The notes beneath the pieces are model-generated. The model worked only from the letters and a program-made list of their open reading frames with translations. It made no database searches and was not told where the DNA came from. From Shewanella profunda (GTDB lineage Bacteria > Pseudomonadota > Gammaproteobacteria > Enterobacterales > Shewanellaceae), in NCBI RefSeq assembly GCF_023283765.1, contig NZ_JAKILG010000017.1, forward strand, positions 1-64,000: DNA of 64,000 bases. The letters run 5' to 3'. This document shows positions 59,805-64,000 of the stretch, one piece after another (position 1 is the first letter of the stretch; each line of letters opens with the position of its first letter). Made by a program: the position numbers and the translations under genes.

Positions 59805-60083
59805 ATACCAATCACATTAAATATCTAGTCAGTTCAGAGCCTCACAGGCATCTCAATCCAAGGCGCATTGACGCAGAAATGGTTATTCCCTTTTAAGTCA
59901 ATGCAACACCGGAGTGGGGTGCCTGTGTGGCTCCCGAAGGGCGGCTGATGTTAACGTCGTGGCAACGCGCTTTATACTACGTTTAAGGCTTTCGACAGAG
60001 CACCGCTATGCCTTCAAGCCTTCGCCTTGTCTAAAGCGCGTTGAACTCCCGCTGAATGAACAGATATTTAATACGATTGGTAT
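59805..60083. mobile_element. MITE-like element
   Basis: A 279-bp non-coding segment with 22-base terminal inverted repeats, ATACCAATC-NN-ATTAAATATCT, differing only at the two N positions. No transposase. The ATACCAATC end is common in repeats of Shewanella and Vibrio genomes. It begins 4 bases after the IS4 end. The frame 59914–60219 in it is not credible as a gene. Confidence 0.75.
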
Positions 60084-60193
60084 TACTGTCTTTTCACGCA
60101 GATTCAAGCAAATGAAGTGCTTAATAAACCGAATACCCACAATGAAAATACAAGCCAAGGCACTAAAGGATGTACACGAGAGAAAAATAGCAA

Positions 60194-60225
60194 TAAAAAA
60201 GCCCTACAATCACTTGTAGGGCTTA
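60194..60225 (-). terminator. terminator of the tRNA-Ser/Arg array
   Basis: Leftward, AAGCCCTACAA and TTGTAGGGCTT with a T-run, just after the last tRNA-Arg. Confidence 0.9.
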
Positions 60226-60231
60226 TCTATA

Positions 60232-60308
60232 TGGTGCGCATGGAAGGAGTCGAACCTCCGACCGCCTGGTTCGTAGCCAGGTACTCTATCCAGCTGAGCT
60301 ACATGCGC
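60232..60308 (-). tRNA. tRNA-Arg(ACG), acceptor type GCGCATG
   Basis: 77 bases with encoded CCA. Anticodon ACG in CTGGCTACGAACCAG; acceptor arms GCGCATG and CATGCGC. Last gene of the array. Confidence 0.98.
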
Positions 60309-60402
60309 AAATCAGTTCTGCTTATCACTATATAACTAAAGACTAGAAGAAACACTTTAGTCTCACAAATGATTTATCTATTCCCTCGACTAAAGAATAG
60401 AA

Positions 60403-60494
60403 TGGCGGAGAAGGAGGGATTCGAACCCTCGATGGGAGTTAAAGCCCATACTCCCTTAGCAGGGGAGCGCCTTCGGCCACTCGGCCACCTCTCC
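60403..60494 (-). tRNA. tRNA-Ser(GCT), copy 1
   Basis: 92 bases with a long variable arm and encoded CCA. Anticodon GCT in CCCCTGCTAAGGG. Identical to the copy at 61133–61224. Confidence 0.98.
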
Positions 60495-60529
60495 GCAAAA
60501 TCTTTATGCATAAGCAATGCTTACTAAAT

Positions 60530-60606
60530 TGGTGCGCGTGGAAGGAGTCGAACCTCCGACCGCCTGGTTCGTAGCCAGGTACTCTATCCAGCTGAGCTAC
60601 ACGCGC
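60530..60606 (-). tRNA. tRNA-Arg(ACG), acceptor type GCGCGTG
   Basis: 77 bases, anticodon ACG, acceptor arms GCGCGTG and CACGCGC; body identical to the other Arg copies. Confidence 0.98.
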
Positions 60607-60649
60607 ATTTTAGTTTTTTTATCACAACGAATAATCGTCATAATTAAAT

Positions 60650-60726
60650 TGGTGCGCATGGAAGGAGTCGAACCTCCGACCGCCTGGTTCGTAGCCAGGT
60701 ACTCTATCCAGCTGAGCTACATGCGC
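60650..60726 (-). tRNA. tRNA-Arg(ACG), acceptor type GCGCATG
   Basis: 77 bases, anticodon ACG, acceptor arms GCGCATG and CATGCGC. Confidence 0.98.
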
Positions 60727-60768
60727 ATTTTAACTTTTTATCGCAACACAAAAGCATTGAGATTTAAT

Positions 60769-60845
60769 TGGTGCGCGTGGAAGGAGTCGAACCTCCGACC
60801 GCCTGGTTCGTAGCCAGGTACTCTATCCAGCTGAGCTACACGCGC
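60769..60845 (-). tRNA. tRNA-Arg(ACG), acceptor type GCGCGTG
   Basis: 77 bases, anticodon ACG, acceptor arms GCGCGTG and CACGCGC. Confidence 0.98.
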
Positions 60846-60932
60846 ATTTTTAGAACTTGCTATAAGCAACTAACTACAAAATTTCAAACTGAAATTCAAA
60901 CCTGATGAGTTAAAGACTAACTAATGCAGAGA

Positions 60933-61009
60933 TGGTGCGCATGGAAGGAGTCGAACCTCCGACCGCCTGGTTCGTAGCCAGGTACTCTATCCAGCTGAGC
61001 TACATGCGC
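60933..61009 (-). tRNA. tRNA-Arg(ACG), acceptor type GCGCATG
   Basis: 77 bases, anticodon ACG, acceptor arms GCGCATG and CATGCGC. Confidence 0.98.
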
Positions 61010-61033
61010 GACTTGTATTGCTTCAATAAAAAA

Positions 61034-61110
61034 TGGTGCGCGTGGAAGGAGTCGAACCTCCGACCGCCTGGTTCGTAGCCAGGTACTCTATCCAGCTGAG
61101 CTACACGCGC
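61034..61110 (-). tRNA. tRNA-Arg(ACG), acceptor type GCGCGTG
   Basis: 77 bases, anticodon ACG, acceptor arms GCGCGTG and CACGCGC. Second gene of the array, 22 bases after tRNA-Ser. Confidence 0.98.
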
Positions 61111-61132
61111 ACTGTTTTCTATCGGTAAGAAA

Positions 61133-61224
61133 TGGCGGAGAAGGAGGGATTCGAACCCTCGATGGGAGTTAAAGCCCATACTCCCTTAGCAGGGGAGCGC
61201 CTTCGGCCACTCGGCCACCTCTCC
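61133..61224 (-). tRNA. tRNA-Ser(GCT), copy 2 (first gene of the array)
   Basis: 92 bases, anticodon GCT, long variable arm, encoded CCA. Downstream of csrA, as serV–argVYZQ lies after csrA in E. coli. Confidence 0.98.
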
Positions 61225-61360
61225 GTTTTCTTGGCGCACATATTACTGTTTGACGAAAATAAGTCAAACCCTTTTTCAGAAACAGATCCCATTTGAACTG
61301 TTTTTAATCACATTGCTGTTATATCAAGCCAATGTATTGATTTACGCCAATCTTTCACTC

Positions 61361-61395
61361 TAAAAAATAAAAAAGTCAGTTAAAAAACTGACTCT
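61361..61395 (-). terminator. terminator after csrA
   Basis: Leftward, AGTCAGTT and AACTGACT with a T-rich tail, 35 bases after the csrA stop. Confidence 0.8.
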
Positions 61396-61429
61396 TCTGT
61401 CGCCGTAATACCCTCGCCATAGCGCAGTA

Positions 61430-61627
61430 TTAAAAGTTACCACCTTCAGATGGTGAACCCGATTTTTCAGATTGGATGCGTTGATAGATTTCTTCACGGT
61501 GAACAGAAACCTCTTTAGGTGCGTTAACACCGATACGCACTTGATTTCCTTTTACCCCCAGCACTGTAACAGTGACTTCGTCACCAATCATCAGTGTTTC
61601 GCCAACACGACGAGTCAAAATCAGCAT
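61430..61627 (-). CDS. csrA: carbon storage regulator CsrA
   Basis: A 65-residue RNA-binding dimer that controls translation by covering GGA motifs in leaders. Typical sequence [20 protein letters not shown], with the RNA-contacting [11 protein letters not shown] short tail ([10 protein letters not shown]) differs among species. It lies between lysC and the tRNA-Ser/Arg array, the order alaS–csrA–serV–argV of enterics with lysC inserted. AGGAGC precedes the ATG. Confidence 0.97.
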   Translation of the reverse strand: MLILTRRVGETLMIGDEVTVTVLGVKGNQVRIGVNAPKEVSVHREEIYQRIQSEKSGSPSEGGNF

Positions 61628-61745
61628 TCGATAGCTCCTTTATTTCTTAATTCAGCTTACACACGGCACTCATCCGGTAGATGGGCTTATTATAAGGTCA
61701 GCTTAGTACAAATTAATAGTATTCAATACTCAAACGGTTATTTAA

Positions 61746-63002
61746 TTACACCTTATTTAGCTCGAAAGCGTGATGTAACGCTCGAACCGCTTTGTGTAAG
61801 TCCCTTTCATCGATAACGGTTGATAATTTACTCTCCGACGTCGAGAGTAACTTAGCATGGATCGTTTCATTACCCAAGACATCTAACATCTTAGTCAATA
61901 ATCCAATTTTTGCCTGTAAACCTTTGCCAACTAAAGATACTTTTGCACGTTGACGCTCAACAATCAATTGACCGAGATCAAGACTTGCACTTAATGCTTT
62001 AAGCTCGTGCAATAAAATATCAACTTTGGCTTCTGCGAGCATAAAACTCACACAGCCCGCGGGGGCATCCTCATTCAATCGTAGGGGTGTAATAAACTCC
62101 ACATCGATTTCAAGACGGGACAAACAGGCTAATAGAGCTTGGTAATGCTCACTCGTCGTTAATAAACCATCAATAGTTAATGTTGCTAACGCTTTATTGA
62201 CGGCAATACCTTGCACTAACGAGGCACTTATCAAGTCAGATTCAGCACCGAATTGAATTAAGGTACCTTGGCCAACTTCAAAACTGGATAACACTCGCAG
62301 AGGCACTCGAAAACGTTCGGCATATTCAACAGAGTCAGGATGTAGCACCTTAGCTCCCAGTTTGGCCATTTCGAGCATAACATCAAAGCTAATGACATCA
62401 AGACAACGCGCATTACTATCAATATTGGGATCGGTTGTGAATACACCAGCAACATCAGTGAAAATCTGGCACTCATCAGCGTTAAGCGCTGCGGCTAAGG
62501 CAACTGCTGTGGTATCAGAACCACCACGCCCCAAGGTCGTTACATCTCCGTTAGGATCAATCCCTTGAAACCCTGCGACTATAGGTACAATACCATCATC
62601 AAGCAGTGACTCTAGATAGCCAGTATCGACATTCTCAATACTCGCGCGACCAAACTGACTATTGGTATGGATTTGAACTTGATCTCCCGTGAGGGATTTA
62701 GCCTTAATACCACGACGCTGCAAAGCTATCGCCATCAAGGCTATACTCACTTGTTCACCAGTTGAGACGAGCATATCGAGTTCCCGCGCCGAAGCACGGG
62801 GGTCAACTTGCGCTGCAAGTGCGAAAAGTCTATTCGTCTCCCCTGCCATAGCAGAGAGCACGAGAACCTGTTGTTCACCACTGCGGGCGGACTTTGCAAT
62901 CTGTTCGGCAACCACTTCAATACGCTCTATAGAACCTACTGAAGTGCCGCCAAACTTTTTCACAAAAAGCTTGCTACGACTAAGCTTTCGTTTTTCAGGC
63001 AC
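61746..63002 (-). CDS. lysC: monofunctional aspartate kinase
   Basis: A 418-residue aspartokinase. Kinase domain VKKFGGTSVGSIERIEVVAE, LVSTGEQVSIALMA, LGRGGSDTTAVALAAAL and EMAKLGAKVLHPDSVEYA; two ACT domains after residue 270 for feedback, probably by lysine. It is a second aspartokinase in the window besides the ThrA domain. It lies 9 bases after alaS and upstream of csrA, an order seen in Shewanella, Pseudomonas and Vibrio. Confidence 0.95.
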   Translation of the reverse strand: MPEKRKLSRSKLFVKKFGGTSVGSIERIEVVAEQIAKSARSGEQQVLVLSAMAGETNRLFALAAQVDPRASARELDMLVSTGEQVSIALMAIALQRRGIKAKSLTGDQVQIHTNSQFGRASIENVDTGYLESLLDDGIVPIVAGFQGIDPNGDVTTLGRGGSDTTAVALAAALNADECQIFTDVAGVFTTDPNIDSNARCLDVISFDVMLEMAKLGAKVLHPDSVEYAERFRVPLRVLSSFEVGQGTLIQFGAESDLISASLVQGIAVNKALATLTIDGLLTTSEHYQALLACLSRLEIDVEFITPLRLNEDAPAGCVSFMLAEAKVDILLHELKALSASLDLGQLIVERQRAKVSLVGKGLQAKIGLLTKMLDVLGNETIHAKLLSTSESKLSTVIDERDLHKAVRALHHAFELNKV

Positions 63003-63011
63003 AGCAACCTC

Positions 63012-64000
63012 TTAAGCTAAACGCTCAGTAATCCAAGGTAATACTTGAGCTAAGGCCGCATCCAGATTTTCTGGTTGGCTACCGCCCGCTTGAGCCATAT
63101 CAGGACGACCACCGCCCTTACCGCCCACTTGTGCAGCGACCATAGCGACTAGCTCACCCGCTTTAACTTTGCCAACTAAGTCGTTACTCACGCCAGCAAT
63201 CAGATTCACTTTGCCTTCTTGAGCCGTACCCAACACAATAATGGCAGACTTTAGCTTTTGCTTTAATTCATCCTGTAGACCGCGAAGTGAACCCGCCTCA
63301 ACACCATCTAGTTTTTTGATAAGCACATTCACGCCATTAACAACCACAGCATCGCCCGCTAAATCAGCACTCGCTGCTGCCGCTAATTTATCTTTTAGCT
63401 GCGCCATTTCTTTCTCAAGTTGCTTCATCTTGTCGAGCTGCGCTTTTAACTTAGCCACTACTGAATTGGTATCGCCCTTTAAAAGGGCCGCAGCGTCTTC
63501 TAACTCAGCCTGCTGCTGCGCCACATAGGCCATAGCCGCTGCACCTGTCACAGCCTCAATACGACGCACACCTGCCGCAATACCACCTTCGGAGGTGATC
63601 TTAAATAAACCAATATCTCCAGTACGACCAACGTGGGTACCGCCACACAATTCAATAGAGAAATCCCCCATAGTCACAACACGGACTTGTGAGTCATATT
63701 TCTCACCAAAAAGTGCCATCGCACCTTTTTCTTTGGCTTCATCTATGCCCATTTCAGCCGTATTCAGCTGATGATTGCGACGAATTTGAGTATTAACTAA
63801 CTCTTCTACCTGTTTAAGTTCTATCGGTTTTACCGCTTCAAAATGGGAGAAGTCAAAACGTAAACGCTCCGGATTAACCAATGAACCTTTTTGCGTTACA
63901 TGTGTACCGAGCACTTGGCGTAGTGCGGCATGCAGCAAATGCGTAACAGAATGATTTAGTTGGGTACGATGACGTAGTTTTTTATCAACTTTAGCTTCAA
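63012..64000 (-). CDS. alaS: alanyl-tRNA synthetase, C-terminal part (runs off the window)
   Basis: The last ~330 residues of AlaS; the gene continues right of position 64000. It has the editing domain with its zinc ligands ([16 protein letters not shown] and [17 protein letters not shown]) and the C-Ala domain ([14 protein letters not shown], then [14 protein letters not shown]). The frame is open through the window edge, so no start is visible. Confidence 0.97.
   Translation of the reverse strand, partial: EAKVDKKLRHRTQLNHSVTHLLHAALRQVLGTHVTQKGSLVNPERLRFDFSHFEAVKPIELKQVEELVNTQIRRNHQLNTAEMGIDEAKEKGAMALFGEKYDSQVRVVTMGDFSIELCGGTHVGRTGDIGLFKITSEGGIAAGVRRIEAVTGAAAMAYVAQQQAELEDAAALLKGDTNSVVAKLKAQLDKMKQLEKEMAQLKDKLAAAASADLAGDAVVVNGVNVLIKKLDGVEAGSLRGLQDELKQKLKSAIIVLGTAQEGKVNLIAGVSNDLVGKVKAGELVAMVAAQVGGKGGGRPDMAQAGGSQPENLDAALAQVLPWITERLA

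Noticed and set aside
60117..60813. Open frames with repeated EGVEPPTAWFVARYSIQLSY-type peptides
   Set aside because: They are translations of the tRNA-Arg genes read in the antisense direction, not proteins.
60232..61224. CRISPR array suspected from regular repeats
   Set aside because: The repeats are tRNA genes of 77 and 92 bases with encoded CCA.

Overview
The window looks like a chromosomal segment of a Shewanella species. The alaS–lysC–csrA–tRNA-Ser/Arg order, the thrABC operon with its leader peptide, the yeeN-type YebC protein, the cytochrome c', and the small TIGR02922-type and DUF3634 proteins all fit that genus, and GC content and gene density are those of a gamma-proteobacterial core genome. 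This is recognition from sequence, not a database search.

Layout. Positions 1–6821 are the end of an integrated element of the GInt type: four overlapping leftward genes (three tyrosine recombinases plus a small helical protein, ginABCD-like). The element sits inside mutY, which has lost its first ~35 codons (6822–7811). mutY is followed by yggX, a yceI–cytochrome b561 pair, and a tandemly duplicated tRNA-Phe/tRNA-Thr locus that carries extra 3'-terminal pieces of tRNA-Thr (9700–10915). After some small genes, 11977–21851 is a tightly packed leftward run of eleven genes (DUF523/DUF1722, MerR-type regulator, photolyase, NTF2-like, SDR, FAD amine oxidase, DUF1365, cyclopropane fatty acid synthase, DUF2878, chalcone-isomerase-like, DUF3833). 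It resembles light or singlet-oxygen response operons, and its promoter region carries two copies of a composite TTGTACA-N12-TTGTATAA motif.

Positions 22035–44545 hold an rhlE-type helicase, a GAF/PAS/GGDEF/EAL protein, a LonB-like protease, an old-yellow-enzyme reductase with a divergent TetR regulator and three operator palindromes, two chemotaxis receptors, yeeN, hpf, a Fur-box-preceded DUF3649/PepSY/DUF3325 iron-type operon, osmC and a tricorn-like S41 protease. Positions 44818–49840 are thrL-thrA-thrB-thrC with attenuator and terminator. Then come slyD, trpR, cytochrome c', a cytochrome b, raiA, a gene-free AT-rich ~1.1 kb ending in a terminator, holC–valS, an IS4-family insertion sequence, a small MITE-like element, an eight-tRNA array (6 Arg, 2 Ser), csrA, lysC and the 3' part of alaS, which runs off the window.

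Points most worth a second look: the GInt insertion that removes the mutY N-terminus just before the catalytic Glu; the tRNA-Thr 3'-end repeat units, which recall the E. coli tyrT repeats; the paired operator upstream of the photolyase/cfa operon; and the gene-free region after raiA with repeated Shine-Dalgarno-like tracts.
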